The notes under the pieces were generated by a model. It was not told the origin of the DNA. It saw only the letters and a list, made by a program, of their open reading frames with translations, and searched no databases. Below, in pieces: positions 25,350 through 34,398 of a stretch of DNA of 64,000 nucleotides (its first letter is position 1; each line of letters starts with the position of its first letter). The translations under genes and the position numbers were made by a program. Location of the stretch: assembly GCA_937921035.1 (NCBI GenBank), contig CALEUL010000045.1:1-64000 (forward strand). Reading direction: 5' to 3'. Source of the DNA: an uncultured Porphyromonadaceae bacterium (lineage in GTDB: Bacteria; Bacteroidota; Bacteroidia; Bacteroidales; Muribaculaceae).

Positions 25350-26348
25350 ATGAATCTTATTAAAAAGATATTCCTTACTGCCGTTACTGCGGCAGCCGCT
25401 TTGTCGACGTTCGCTTCCGACGACGACGCCTTCTCCTACCTTCCTGAGTTCCACGGTGCCATCCGATCGCGTTGGGAAGCCGATACCCGCACGGGCGATC
25501 AGCGTTTCCAGGTGCGTAACGCTCGTCTGAGCATCGGCGGCAATGTGGCGCCTTCAATTTCTTATTTCTTCCAGACCGACCTCTGCGACCGTGGTAAAAT
25601 AAAGATTTTGGATGCCTGGGGTCGATTGCAGATTACCAAAGGACTCCTTTTCCAGGCCGGTCAGTTCCGTATGCCCTTCGGTGTGGAAGCGTTCTATGGT
25701 CCCGCAAACTATTATTTCTCCAATCTCGCCTTCCTGGCCGACCAGGTGATGAACTACCGCGCTGTCGGCGCAAAAGTGGGATATACCTTGCCTCGAACAC
25801 CGCTAACTCTGGAATTTGGCGCGTTCAATCCCACTGCAATTGGCGAGCACAACGTATGGAACCGCACATTGGCTTATTCCGGCAAAGCCCTGATGAAATT
25901 CGGCGACGGCTGGACTGTGTCGGCCGGTTATGCCTCGATAAAGCCGGGTGCCACGCGAGCAAACCTTATCGATGGCTACGCAGGTTTCAACCGCGGCCAC
26001 TGGCTGGTTGCGGCCGAGTATATCTGGGAGCATTACTGCAACCGCGCTTATAAGGACGTCCACAGCTACCTCATATTCGCCGACTGGCACAAAGCCGTAG
26101 ACTGGGGCGTATTCAACCGATGGAGCATACAGGCGCGTTTCGACGGAATGACCGATCATTTCTCCATAACGCAGACCGGAGACGTGTTCGATGCCGCCCG
26201 CGACAGGATTACCGTTGGATCAACTGTCTCCTATAAGTATAAGAAAGTAAATGCCGACGTGCGTCTGAACTACGAGAAATATGTAAAGTGGGACGGCGAG
26301 GGAAAATCACCCGACCGCTTCGTCGCCGAACTGATAATCCACTTCTGA
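25350..26348 (+). CDS. Phosphate-selective porin (OprO/OprP-like) family outer-membrane protein
   Basis: A 332-residue outer-membrane barrel with a signal peptide (MNLIKKIFLTAVTAAAALSTFA). Family features are RFQVRNARLSIGGNVAPSIS, FFQTDL, LQITKGLLFQAGQFRMPFGV and the closing strand RFVAELIIHF, which ends in Phe as barrel proteins do. The start ATG at 25350 is preferred over TTG 24 bases upstream because it directly begins the signal peptide. Members transport anions or serve as general porins; no phosphate regulation is visible, so the substrate is open. It is a single gene. Confidence 0.85.
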   Translation: MNLIKKIFLTAVTAAAALSTFASDDDAFSYLPEFHGAIRSRWEADTRTGDQRFQVRNARLSIGGNVAPSISYFFQTDLCDRGKIKILDAWGRLQITKGLLFQAGQFRMPFGVEAFYGPANYYFSNLAFLADQVMNYRAVGAKVGYTLPRTPLTLEFGAFNPTAIGEHNVWNRTLAYSGKALMKFGDGWTVSAGYASIKPGATRANLIDGYAGFNRGHWLVAAEYIWEHYCNRAYKDVHSYLIFADWHKAVDWGVFNRWSIQARFDGMTDHFSITQTGDVFDAARDRITVGSTVSYKYKKVNADVRLNYEKYVKWDGEGKSPDRFVAELIIHF

Positions 26349-26565
26349 ATTCCCCTGAACTCCCGGGATTCAAGGGGGGGGGATAACCGGGGGAACGCCT
26401 TTGTAATCTGGATTCAGTTTCTGTTAGAACAATTATGGCATTCAGATTGGCTTTTTTCCTGTTTTGAGGAAAACTTCTGTTGTTTTTAGCCATATTTGCT
26501 TACTTTGTGGCATTTTTTAACATTTTAGCACTGCGTTAAATTATTTAGCACAGTGTTTTTTTTCG

Positions 26566-26573
26566 TACTTTTG
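26566..26573 (+). promoter_or_regulatory. -7 element upstream of the PCMD-lipoprotein operon
   Basis: TACTTTTG matches TAnnTTTG and lies 27 bases before the first start codon. No good TTTG is present at the -33 position. Confidence 0.5.
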
Positions 26574-26600
26574 CGGGTCAATTAATCTAAGAATTTTTAT

Positions 26601-27857
26601 ATGTACAAATTTAATTTTAGAAAAGCTTTTATCATTTCCGTTGGATTTGCTATGTCTTTAGGAATGGTTTCATGTGGAAACGACGATGAAGATATCAATA
26701 ATATTGAAGATCTTCCTTATGTCGACAGTTGGGGTGAAGTGCTCCGGGGCGATGACATGAAACTGCAGTTTTTCCCCGATCATTTCGCTTTTTATTGGGA
26801 ATATACATTCAGCACAGAGAGCAGCCCTTCGCTGGGTCTTAAGATTGAGGGCGAGTTCCCCGATTCGCGTTTCCTCAGCTATAACGTATATGACGACGAC
26901 GAGCAGACGAGCAATTGCCACAAGGCTTACAGCATAATGGATGTCGATATCGTTCCCGACCAGGGTTCTTCCAATCCTTTCTTGGGCGATGCCGCCGGCG
27001 ACAAGAAATATACTCTGTATGTCCTCCCCGTCGATGCCCCCGAAAGCATCACTGCCGGAAAGAAGAATATTATTTGGTATGATTCCGATGTAAAGAAAGT
27101 ATGTACGATTTTGCGCTACTATATCCCCGAAGGCGGAATCAACGGTGGTGTGAAGATGCCTATGATAAGCGGTATCAGCCTTAAAGACGGTTCGGTTGTG
27201 CCCGCGCCAAAGAGAGAACTCAGCGGTCTCCGTGGTACTATGTCGATTCCTGGTGGTGCTTTCTCTTCTAATGACAATATGCTCTTCTTCAGGGCGCCGT
27301 TCTCGTATGCTTATCCTAACGGCCCGGCCGAATATTGCTACAATCGCAACGTCCTCGAAAAGGAAAAAGTAATGGTGTTTAATTTCAAGGCTCCTGGATT
27401 CCCTCAGAAAAAAGATGAGTATAAGGACGCCGAAATGCGGTATTGGTCCGTTTGCGTTGGTAATCAGGAAACTTATACGCCCCTGGCTATTTGCGACTAC
27501 CAGACAAATGTTGATGCCGATGGTTTTGCAAACTATATTTTGGCCGACAAGAATGGTGCCGATTATTCCAAAGTTAAGGAAATTGCAGAACGCAAGGGAT
27601 ACAATGTCCTGGAATGGGATGGCGATTCTTGGGGCGACGGTGTCATGATTCTTTATCGTAATATGGTTTTTGCCGACGATTATCCCCATTCCATGAGAAA
27701 ACTGGATCCCGTTGGTCCTGGTGTCAATCCTATGGAGAACCCGCAGAAGTATATCGCTGTGCTTGGTCTCGGTCAGTGGGGCGCTACTGGCAAAAAGGTT
27801 ACTTCCTCCGAGTTTATTGCCGCCGATGGAAATATTGTATTGCGTCAGCCTAAATGA
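26601..27857 (+). CDS. Exported lipoprotein of unknown function
   Basis: A 418-residue protein. The lipobox LGMVSCG puts the lipidated Cys at residue 25, and the acidic stretch that follows (GNDDEDINNIED) is typical of surface-exported Bacteroidetes lipoproteins. The body has no motif I recognise. Aromatic and acidic residues are common (FYWEYTF, YWSVCVGNQETY). The next gene starts inside its stop codon (ATGA), and the third gene of the operon encodes a beta-barrel. Confidence 0.85.
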   Translation: MYKFNFRKAFIISVGFAMSLGMVSCGNDDEDINNIEDLPYVDSWGEVLRGDDMKLQFFPDHFAFYWEYTFSTESSPSLGLKIEGEFPDSRFLSYNVYDDDEQTSNCHKAYSIMDVDIVPDQGSSNPFLGDAAGDKKYTLYVLPVDAPESITAGKKNIIWYDSDVKKVCTILRYYIPEGGINGGVKMPMISGISLKDGSVVPAPKRELSGLRGTMSIPGGAFSSNDNMLFFRAPFSYAYPNGPAEYCYNRNVLEKEKVMVFNFKAPGFPQKKDEYKDAEMRYWSVCVGNQETYTPLAICDYQTNVDADGFANYILADKNGADYSKVKEIAERKGYNVLEWDGDSWGDGVMILYRNMVFADDYPHSMRKLDPVGPGVNPMENPQKYIAVLGLGQWGATGKKVTSSEFIAADGNIVLRQPK

Positions 27858-28939
27858 TGAAGTGCGATATTAAGACCGCATTGTTGTTCATGTCTGCGTT
27901 GCCACTGTTTTTGGCTACGGGATGTATAAAGGATGAACTTCCCAATATCGGTGTTGATATTAAGAATGTTACTTCCGAAAACGGTAATATCCTTACCGTC
28001 GTATATCATAACGATGCGGTCGACGTATATGTTGAACCGAATACAGACCCTTCCGAGATTTCGTTGAATATCGAAGTCTCGGAGGGGGCTTCGATTCTTC
28101 CGGACCCCGGCGAAGTTAAGGGGTATGAGGTCCCGAGAGTCTTTTCTGTTACGAGCGAAGACCGTAATTGGACTAAAAAATACACCGTCGCTGTCCGATA
28201 CACTGGGCTACCCTTAAAGTTCGATTTCGAAAATTGGAAACAGCCGGAAAGAATGAGATATATGATTCCGGTAGAGCTATGCTTGGTCGACGGGAAGGAA
28301 TCGGAACTCGGAATTTGGGCGTCGGGTAACGAAGCGTTTAATTTCCTTACAAACAAGGATGACGATTACACCGTTTTCCCTACTCAGCCAACCGACGACG
28401 CTGCTTCTGGCGATAAGGCTCTTAAACTTGTTACATGCCTGACCGGACAGTTCGACAAACCTGTGGCCGCTGGTAATCTTTTTCTCGGTCAGTTTGACGC
28501 TTCTCTCCGCGAACCCAGGGAATCAACTATGTTTGGTTTGCCTTTCTCGCATAAGCCTCTGAGGGTTACCGGAAAGTATAAATATAAGTCAGGTGGCCTC
28601 ACATATTTCTCTGCTACGGAAGACAAGTGCCGTATTCTTGCTGTTATGTATCTCACAGATGAGAATGTAACACATCTGAACGGTTTCAACATCCGTACAA
28701 GCCCGAATATTGTGGGTATGGCCGAGATTGAAGATGGTAGCTCTACGCCTGGCGACGGTTATCACAATTTTGATATCCATTTCAGATACGACAGCAATAA
28801 GGAAATAAATCCGGAGTTGCTTGCTAATGGCCGATACAACCTCGCTTTGGTATTCTCTTCAAGCATCAGGGGCGATGTATATGACGGGGCTCCCGGAAGT
28901 GCGTTGTTTATAGATGATGTCGAAATTATTTGTGAATGA
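27854..28939 (+). CDS. PCMD-domain lipoprotein (putative carbohydrate-binding/metabolism)
   Basis: A 361-residue lipoprotein with its lipobox Cys at residue 24 (FLATGCIKDE). An Ig-like region (about 30-115) is followed by a PCMD domain (about 120-360), marked by LKFDFENWKQPERM, GIWASGNEAFN, GDKALKLVT, GNLFLGQF, GLPFSHKPLRVTGKYKYK and GSALFIDDVEIIC. PCMD proteins are putative glycan-binding or glycan-processing surface proteins of Bacteroidetes; no catalytic residue is established here. It is coupled at both ends by ATGA overlaps to a lipoprotein and a beta-barrel gene. Confidence 0.88.
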   Translation: MMKCDIKTALLFMSALPLFLATGCIKDELPNIGVDIKNVTSENGNILTVVYHNDAVDVYVEPNTDPSEISLNIEVSEGASILPDPGEVKGYEVPRVFSVTSEDRNWTKKYTVAVRYTGLPLKFDFENWKQPERMRYMIPVELCLVDGKESELGIWASGNEAFNFLTNKDDDYTVFPTQPTDDAASGDKALKLVTCLTGQFDKPVAAGNLFLGQFDASLREPRESTMFGLPFSHKPLRVTGKYKYKSGGLTYFSATEDKCRILAVMYLTDENVTHLNGFNIRTSPNIVGMAEIEDGSSTPGDGYHNFDIHFRYDSNKEINPELLANGRYNLALVFSSSIRGDVYDGAPGSALFIDDVEIICE

Positions 28940-29688
28940 TTATGTGCCGGAACAGATTTATAATTTTTCTTTTGGCGATTGTGCTGTCTGGGGTGGCTGT
29001 GCTTGCTCAGAACTCACGAAAGATAGACTATGGTGTCGATCTCGGCTTTAATCTTGGTGCTACAACTCCTATGGGCCTCCCTGCCGAAGTTCGGAAGATA
29101 GACAGCTACTGCCCTACAGCTAATATTTCCCTTGGTGCGCATGCCATTTACTGGGTATCGCCGAAATGGGGCCTTCGTGTCGGCCTGGCGTTCGAGAACA
29201 AAGGAATGAAGACTGGTATTCAGGTCCGCAACTATCATCTCTCAATGAACATTCAGGACGGAACCGAAGAAGGGGCTAAGACCGGATATTTTACCGGAAA
29301 GATAAGGAATACCAGCAGGATGACTTATATCACGGTTCCTGTAAATGCGGTCTTCCGCCTGGGCAATAGCTGGAAGATGGAGTTCGGACCGTACTTCTCC
29401 TATGCTCTCGACCGTGCGTTTACCGGAAAGGTCAGCGATGGTGAATTGCACGAGACCCCTCTGCATCCGGCAATCGGTGTAAACAAGGCGGATTATGACT
29501 ATTCCGACGATATGCGTCGCTTTGATGTCGGACTTGGTCTCGGTGCAAGCCGATCAATTTATAGGAATCTTTCGGTAAAGGCAAACCTTTCATGGGGCCT
29601 CATAAGTGTGCTGAATCCCGATACGCGAAAAATCGACATGAATACCTATAATGTTTTTCTCAATATAGGTTTGTCGTATAATATTTGA
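28936..29688 (+). CDS. Outer-membrane beta-barrel protein (PorT-like)
   Basis: A 250-residue protein with a signal peptide (about 1-25, ending VAVLAQ) and alternating beta strands of an 8-10 strand barrel (GVDLGFNLGATTPMG, WGLRVGLAFENKGMKTGIQV, MTYITVPVNAVFRLGNSWKM, NVFLNIGLSYNI). The last residues fit a barrel C-terminus. It matches the common Bacteroidetes outer-membrane beta-barrel family (PF13568-like). The start may be at 28936 or at the ATG at 28942; the former gives the ATGA overlap. It probably anchors, or is assembled with, the two lipoproteins. Confidence 0.85.
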   Translation: MIMCRNRFIIFLLAIVLSGVAVLAQNSRKIDYGVDLGFNLGATTPMGLPAEVRKIDSYCPTANISLGAHAIYWVSPKWGLRVGLAFENKGMKTGIQVRNYHLSMNIQDGTEEGAKTGYFTGKIRNTSRMTYITVPVNAVFRLGNSWKMEFGPYFSYALDRAFTGKVSDGELHETPLHPAIGVNKADYDYSDDMRRFDVGLGLGASRSIYRNLSVKANLSWGLISVLNPDTRKIDMNTYNVFLNIGLSYNI

Positions 29689-29753
29689 ACCTGATAGACT
29701 CGCCACGATGGCGGGTCTGAATTCGCCTCCGGAATTAAATCGGTAGGAATGTA

Positions 29754-29783
29754 CGTCCTCGGGTTGCATAAAACCCGGGGACG
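29754..29783 (+). repeat. 12-bp inverted repeat after the PCMD operon
   Basis: CGTCCTCGGGTT and AACCCGGGGACG pair with one G-T pair around a 6-base loop. A weaker hairpin (AGACTCGCC / GGCGGGTCT) lies at 29696-29718, just after the barrel gene. Neither has a T tract. Either could end the operon. Confidence 0.7.
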
Positions 29784-29850
29784 CTGTATATGTAATTTGG
29801 ATATACATGAAGCTGCATGCTTGAGGCGGTCGGCCGCTCCTCGCATAGGA

Positions 29851-29882
29851 TTTGGTATTTACCCGCCGTTTGCTTAACTTTG
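29851..29882 (+). promoter_or_regulatory. Promoter of the histidine kinase gene
   Basis: TTTG at 29851-29854, a 20-base spacer and TAACTTTG at 29875-29882, an exact consensus match 22 bases before the start codon. Confidence 0.85.
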
Positions 29883-29904
29883 CGCTACAAAGATTCTTGT
29901 TCCG

Positions 29905-31125
29905 ATGGCTAATATATATGAAATACGGCGCTACGGCAAAGGGGCTTTCCTGATAGCCTCAGTTGCCGTTGTTGCTCTGTTTTTATATTTCTCGTCGGGC
30001 CTTATTAGCGACCTGTCGAATGTGGAGCGCGAGCGTATGCAGATATGGGCCGATGCCACCAAGGAACTGGCTTCTGCTACTATGGCCGACAGCGACTATC
30101 ATTCCGACAGCGATATTGACTTCCTCCTGAACATTATACAGAGCAACACTACCATTCCGGTGCTGCTCACCGATGCCGACGGAAATATCCTCGACTACCG
30201 TAATTTCAGCTTGCCGGAAGCTACCGACAGCCTCGCGATTGGTGCGCCTCTTAGCCAGGTCAACGCGGAATACCTCCGTAACAAGCTCCGGGAGTTGTCC
30301 GATACTCAGAACAAGATTGTTATTGAGATTCCGCCGGACGTTGTGCAGTATCTGTACTACGAAGACTCTACCTTGCTAAAGCGAATGAGTGTCTTCCCTT
30401 ATGTGCAGCTTCTGGTGATGCTCACATTTATCTGCGTGCTCTACTTTGCGGTGCTGTCCACTAAGAAGGCTGAGCAGAACAAGGTGTGGGTCGGCCTCTC
30501 CAAGGAAACGGCGCATCAGCTCGGAACGCCTATTTCATCGCTGATGGCATGGATGGAGCTTCTGCCGGACTATGGCGTGGACGCCGAAACTGTTGCCGAG
30601 ATGAACAAGGACGTGAACCGTCTCAGCACTATCGCCTCGCGGTTCTCCAAAATCGGGTCTGTTCCACGAATGGAACCTGCCGAACTGAATATCGTCGTGG
30701 GCGACGCTGTCGGATATATGAAAACACGCATATCCCCGAAGATATCACTTGCTTGGCACCCCTGCGCGTCGCAAATTCACGTGCTTGCGTGTACCCCCCT
30801 CTTGGAGTGGGTGGTGGAAAATTTGATTAAGAATGCTGTCGACGCAACGGAAGCCGGGCGACAAGGTCGAATCGACGTGGTTGCTGGCCTCGTGCAGAAC
30901 ACCGCTTTCATCGAGGTGGCTGATACCGGAAAAGGTATATCAAGAAAAAATTTCAAGACGGTTTTCAATCCGGGCTTTTCTACAAAGAGCCGGGGGTGGG
31001 GACTGGGGCTCACTTTGGCGAAACGTATCATCGAGCAATATCACGGAGGCAGAATTTTTGTAAAGCAGTCTACCCCAGGTGTGGGTACGACCTTCCGCAT
31101 TGAATTGCCCGTAGACAGAAAATAA
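29905..31125 (+). CDS. Membrane sensor histidine kinase (orphan)
   Basis: A 406-residue kinase. Helix 1 is at about 14-34, an extracytoplasmic PAS-like region at about 40-160 (PVLLTDADGNILDYRNF), and helix 2 at about 164-186. The dimerisation domain has the phospho-acceptor His204 (SKETAHQLGTPISSL). The ATPase domain has the N box (ENLIKNAVDA), G1 (VADTGKGI) and G2 (GWGLGLTLAKRII). No response regulator gene lies within the window, so it is an orphan. A glycosyltransferase gene follows after nine bases. Confidence 0.95.
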   Translation: MANIYEIRRYGKGAFLIASVAVVALFLYFSSGLISDLSNVERERMQIWADATKELASATMADSDYHSDSDIDFLLNIIQSNTTIPVLLTDADGNILDYRNFSLPEATDSLAIGAPLSQVNAEYLRNKLRELSDTQNKIVIEIPPDVVQYLYYEDSTLLKRMSVFPYVQLLVMLTFICVLYFAVLSTKKAEQNKVWVGLSKETAHQLGTPISSLMAWMELLPDYGVDAETVAEMNKDVNRLSTIASRFSKIGSVPRMEPAELNIVVGDAVGYMKTRISPKISLAWHPCASQIHVLACTPLLEWVVENLIKNAVDATEAGRQGRIDVVAGLVQNTAFIEVADTGKGISRKNFKTVFNPGFSTKSRGWGLGLTLAKRIIEQYHGGRIFVKQSTPGVGTTFRIELPVDRK

Positions 31126-31134
31126 CTGACCATT

Positions 31135-32196
31135 ATGGAAAACGACAGACTGCACATCCTTCACCTTATATATTCTTTCAAAACCGGCGGCGTGGAATCC
31201 ATGCTGATAGATATCGCAAACACGCAGGTCCGGATGGGACACCGTGTTTCTGTGCTGGTGGTGAACGACGTGGCAAACGAGAGCTTGTTCGATGAATTCG
31301 ACCCCGCGGTCGAGGTCATTCGCATGCGCCGGAAGGAAGGCGACAAGCCGCTGCTCATGATGGCTCGTCTTAATTGGCGCATTATGCGTCTCAGGCCCGA
31401 TGTGATACACTCACATCACCATAAATTCAGCCGGCTTGTCGTTGTTCGTGCCTCGCGACTGCTGTTTACCGTACACTGCAAGGACGTGCCTATGATATAC
31501 GCCTCGCGGTCGCATATGGTGGCCATTACCGACACCGTGCGCGACGATGTCCTTGCCCGGGTGCCTGGAGCCGATGTAACTACCATCCTCAATGGCTTCC
31601 GCACAGCCGACGTGCCACGCCGTGGGCGTAGGCCCGCAGGAGATGTCTTCCATATCGTGCAGGTTGGCAGCCTGAGGCCGGAATACAAGGGCCAGGATGT
31701 GCTTGTCCGCGCCCTCCGCGTGCTTGCCGACAGGGGCGTCAGGAATGTAGATGTTACCTTCATTGGCCGTGGCGACGAACTCGGGCCGCTGGAGGAACTT
31801 GCTCGGAAGGAGGGTGTCGCCGATCGCGTGAACTTCGCCGGCCAGATGGATCGGGCAGGAATATACGCCTCTCTCCATACTTTCGACGCTATGGTGCATC
31901 CTTCGCGTAGCGAAGGTTTCGGCCTCACTGTGGCCGAAGGAATGGCTGCGGGCCTGCCTCTCGTGCTTACTCGCGGCGACGGCCCCTGGGAAGTTGCCGG
32001 AAACGGGCGATATTGTATCTCTGCCGAATCTGGCGACCCTGTATCGGTTGCCGATGCCATTACCGAACTTATGACGCACTATTCCGAGGCCCTCGACCGT
32101 GCCGGGGATGCTGCCGCCTATGTCGCTCGCTACGACGTTTCGGCTACGGTGGAGCAATATATCGCTTATTATCGGCGCCTGTTGGAAAAACAATAA
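31135..32196 (+). CDS. GT4-family glycosyltransferase
   Basis: A 353-residue GT-B enzyme. The N-terminal Rossmann half has FKTGGVESMLIDIANTQVRM and PDVIHSHHHKFSRL. The C-terminal half has VGSLRPEYKGQDVLVRAL, the acceptor region VNFAGQMDRAGIYA, and the donor-binding motif HPSRSEGFGLTVAEGMAAG. No transmembrane helix is seen. Its acceptor is unknown; a role in capsule, LPS or exopolysaccharide is the usual one. It begins nine bases after the kinase gene and is probably in the same transcript. Confidence 0.9.
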   Translation: MENDRLHILHLIYSFKTGGVESMLIDIANTQVRMGHRVSVLVVNDVANESLFDEFDPAVEVIRMRRKEGDKPLLMMARLNWRIMRLRPDVIHSHHHKFSRLVVVRASRLLFTVHCKDVPMIYASRSHMVAITDTVRDDVLARVPGADVTTILNGFRTADVPRRGRRPAGDVFHIVQVGSLRPEYKGQDVLVRALRVLADRGVRNVDVTFIGRGDELGPLEELARKEGVADRVNFAGQMDRAGIYASLHTFDAMVHPSRSEGFGLTVAEGMAAGLPLVLTRGDGPWEVAGNGRYCISAESGDPVSVADAITELMTHYSEALDRAGDAAAYVARYDVSATVEQYIAYYRRLLEKQ

Positions 32197-32207
32197 AAAT
32201 TTTTGCT

Positions 32208-32215
32208 TAATTTTG
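32208..32215 (+). promoter_or_regulatory. -7 element upstream of the arabinose-5-phosphate isomerase gene
   Basis: TAATTTTG matches TAnnTTTG, 30 bases before the start. The nearest TTG is 23 bases upstream, a poor -33 spacing. Confidence 0.45.
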
Positions 32216-32245
32216 TAGGACGAACATAAAGAATATATCAGTATA

Positions 32246-32851
32246 ATGGATGTAAAGACCTCAATGCGGGAGATTCTCCTTGCAGAAAGCGAAGCCATAA
32301 AGAACATACCCGTTACCGACAGCTACGAGGAAGCTGTTGAGGCCATTGTGGAGCGTGTGCACCGTCGTGGCGGAAAACTCGTTACAGCCGGTATGGGAAA
32401 GGCCGGACAGATTGCCATGAATATCGCAACAACATTCTCGTCTACGGGTACGCCTGCGGTGAATCTGCACCCCAGCGAGGCGCAGCACGGCGACCTGGGT
32501 GTCCTGCAGAAGAACGACATTGTCCTCCTGATTTCTAACAGCGGAAAAACACGCGAGATTATCGAGCTTGTCGAGCTTCTCCACGGCCTTTATGCCGACA
32601 TTCCGACAATTGTGATTACTGGCGCTCCCGACAGCCCTCTTGCAAAAGCTGCCGACATTGCCCTGTTTACCGGTGGCGCTCCGGAGGTCTGCCCCCTGGG
32701 CCTTACCCCGACAACATCAACAACAATGATGACGGTTATTGGAGATGTGCTGGTTGTGAATACTATGCGACGCATTGGCTTCTCTAAGGCCGAATATGCC
32801 AAGCGACACCACGGCGGCTACCTCGGTGTCGCCGCCCGCGCCAAGGACTGA
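32246..32851 (+). CDS. kdsD: Arabinose-5-phosphate isomerase, short SIS-only form
   Basis: A 201-residue SIS-domain isomerase converting ribulose 5-phosphate to arabinose 5-phosphate, the first step to the KDO of LPS. Motifs typical of KdsD/GutQ are AGMGKAGQIAMNIA, HPSEAQHGDLGVL, LISNSGKTREI, CPLGLTPTTSTTMM and AKRHHGGYLG. It lacks the C-terminal CBS pair of the proteobacterial enzyme. The gene symbol is by similarity. The next gene begins four bases after its stop. Confidence 0.85.
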   Translation: MDVKTSMREILLAESEAIKNIPVTDSYEEAVEAIVERVHRRGGKLVTAGMGKAGQIAMNIATTFSSTGTPAVNLHPSEAQHGDLGVLQKNDIVLLISNSGKTREIIELVELLHGLYADIPTIVITGAPDSPLAKAADIALFTGGAPEVCPLGLTPTTSTTMMTVIGDVLVVNTMRRIGFSKAEYAKRHHGGYLGVAARAKD

Positions 32852-32855
32852 TTAT

Positions 32856-33773
32856 ATGAAAAAGATTATTTGCATTGGCGAGTGCTCGCTGAATCTTGTG
32901 CTCGATGCCGCTGGAAAACCTCTGGGCAGCCTTGCCGGCGGACGCATTGCAAACGCCGCAGCAATAATGGCGCGCGACGGTCTGAAGGTGCTCATGGCCT
33001 CCGAAACCTGCGCCGACCGTATCGGCGATATCCTTGTGGGCAACCTCAGGGACGCCGGGGTAGACGTTACTTCTGTCGACCGTTTCACCGAGGGCCGTAC
33101 GCCGCTGAATGTTTTCGTGCATTCCGCCGATTCTGCCCGGCCGTCGCCAGTCCTCACTCGATACGAGGGATATCCCGACGACGCTTTCGATATTATTTGG
33201 CCGCGCATCGACGAAGGAGACATCGTCGTTTTCGGTGGCTACTATGCTTTGGACAAGCGAATGCGCACACGCCTCACCCGGCTATTGGCAAATGCCGTCG
33301 ACCGAAAGGCTCTGATGGTATATTTGCCCGGCTATCTCCCGCAGCAGGAGTCCCGTATTACTCGCGTCATGCCGCAGATTCTCGAAAATCTCGAAATGGC
33401 TCATATCGTGGTTACTCGAAACAGAGACCTCGAACTGATTTTCGGTATCAAGACGCCCGATGCTTGTTACCACGACCATATCGATTTCTACTGCCGATCA
33501 CTCGTGAATATAGACGACACATGCCGACGCATTAGCTACTACACCGGCAAGGAAGTAAGCTCTGTCGAGATTCCAGAACGCGTATGCCGCACGCTCGCTT
33601 GGAACGCCGGCGCCGTCGCCGGACTCGTGGCCGAAATAGCTCTGCGCAATCTCGACGCGGCGGCTTTCGACGCTCCCGGCGGAGACCTGCGCGAGGCCCT
33701 CCTCGGAGCTGCTGCACGCAGTGCTATGGTTGCCGCGCAGTCGCTTACCGAGCAATGGCAATCTATCGAATGA
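32856..33773 (+). CDS. PfkB-like sugar kinase fold with degenerate active site
   Basis: A 305-residue protein with the ribokinase fold. The N-terminal PfkB signature is good (GGRIANAAAIMARDGLKVLM, GDILVGNLRDAGVDV), as are the sugar-pocket segments (EGRTPLNVFV, DIVVFGGYYALDKR). The C-terminal catalytic signature, normally DTxGAGDxF, reads RTLAWNAGAVAGL, so the catalytic Asp and the Gly-rich anion hole are missing. The start ATG at 32856 follows the isomerase stop; a longer upstream frame overlaps that gene and lacks similarity. It may be a pseudokinase, a sugar-binding regulator or a diverged enzyme. It is co-transcribed with kdsD. Confidence 0.8.
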   Translation: MKKIICIGECSLNLVLDAAGKPLGSLAGGRIANAAAIMARDGLKVLMASETCADRIGDILVGNLRDAGVDVTSVDRFTEGRTPLNVFVHSADSARPSPVLTRYEGYPDDAFDIIWPRIDEGDIVVFGGYYALDKRMRTRLTRLLANAVDRKALMVYLPGYLPQQESRITRVMPQILENLEMAHIVVTRNRDLELIFGIKTPDACYHDHIDFYCRSLVNIDDTCRRISYYTGKEVSSVEIPERVCRTLAWNAGAVAGLVAEIALRNLDAAAFDAPGGDLREALLGAAARSAMVAAQSLTEQWQSIE

Positions 33774-33856
33774 AATAGTTAAGTTTAGTTTAAAAACAAG
33801 AATTATTAGTTAAAATCTGTAAAAGTTTAAGGTCGTTACAAACCGTAATTTAGTAT

Positions 33857-34342
33857 ATGTCAACATCTCAGAACGCCCCCCTGAATCCATTCCCTGTTGC
33901 CCGAGACATGCATGTCGCTATTGTTAGGACGCTGTGGAACAGTCATATAACAGAAAAATTGATGGCTTCCGCCATCGACACTTTCGGCAAGAACGGTATC
34001 GATAAAGATATGATTGATACCTTCGAGGTCCCCGGTGCTGTCGAACTGACTTTTGCCGCCGCCAAACTTGTAGATACTGGCCTGTATGACAGCATTTTAG
34101 TGCTCGGATGCGTTATCCGCGGTGGCACTCCGCATTTCGATTACGTGTGCCAGAGCGTAACGCAAGGCAATGCTTATCTTAACAGCGAGTGCGACATCCC
34201 AATTATTTTTGGCGTGCTAACCGTTGATACTGAGCAGGATGCGCTCGACAGATGTGGCGGCACCGCTGGCGATAAAGGTGCCGAATATGCCGTTGCAGCA
34301 CTTCAGATGTACGATTTTGTCCAGAAAGTGAACAATCTCTAA
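33857..34342 (+). CDS. ribH: 6,7-dimethyl-8-ribityllumazine synthase
   Basis: A 161-residue lumazine synthase, the penultimate step of riboflavin synthesis; it joins the DHBP made by RibBA with the pyrimidine. Family segments are VAIVRTLWNSHITEKL, FEVPGAVELTFAAAKL, LVLGCVIRGGTPHFDYVCQS, IIFGVLTVDTEQDALDR and GDKGAEYAVAALQM. It heads a set of small genes of unrelated type. Confidence 0.96.
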   Translation: MSTSQNAPLNPFPVARDMHVAIVRTLWNSHITEKLMASAIDTFGKNGIDKDMIDTFEVPGAVELTFAAAKLVDTGLYDSILVLGCVIRGGTPHFDYVCQSVTQGNAYLNSECDIPIIFGVLTVDTEQDALDRCGGTAGDKGAEYAVAALQMYDFVQKVNNL

Positions 34343-34398
34343 ACCCTTACCGTTGCCAGTGTGTTTTATGGATATATAAGACTTTAACATACAACACT

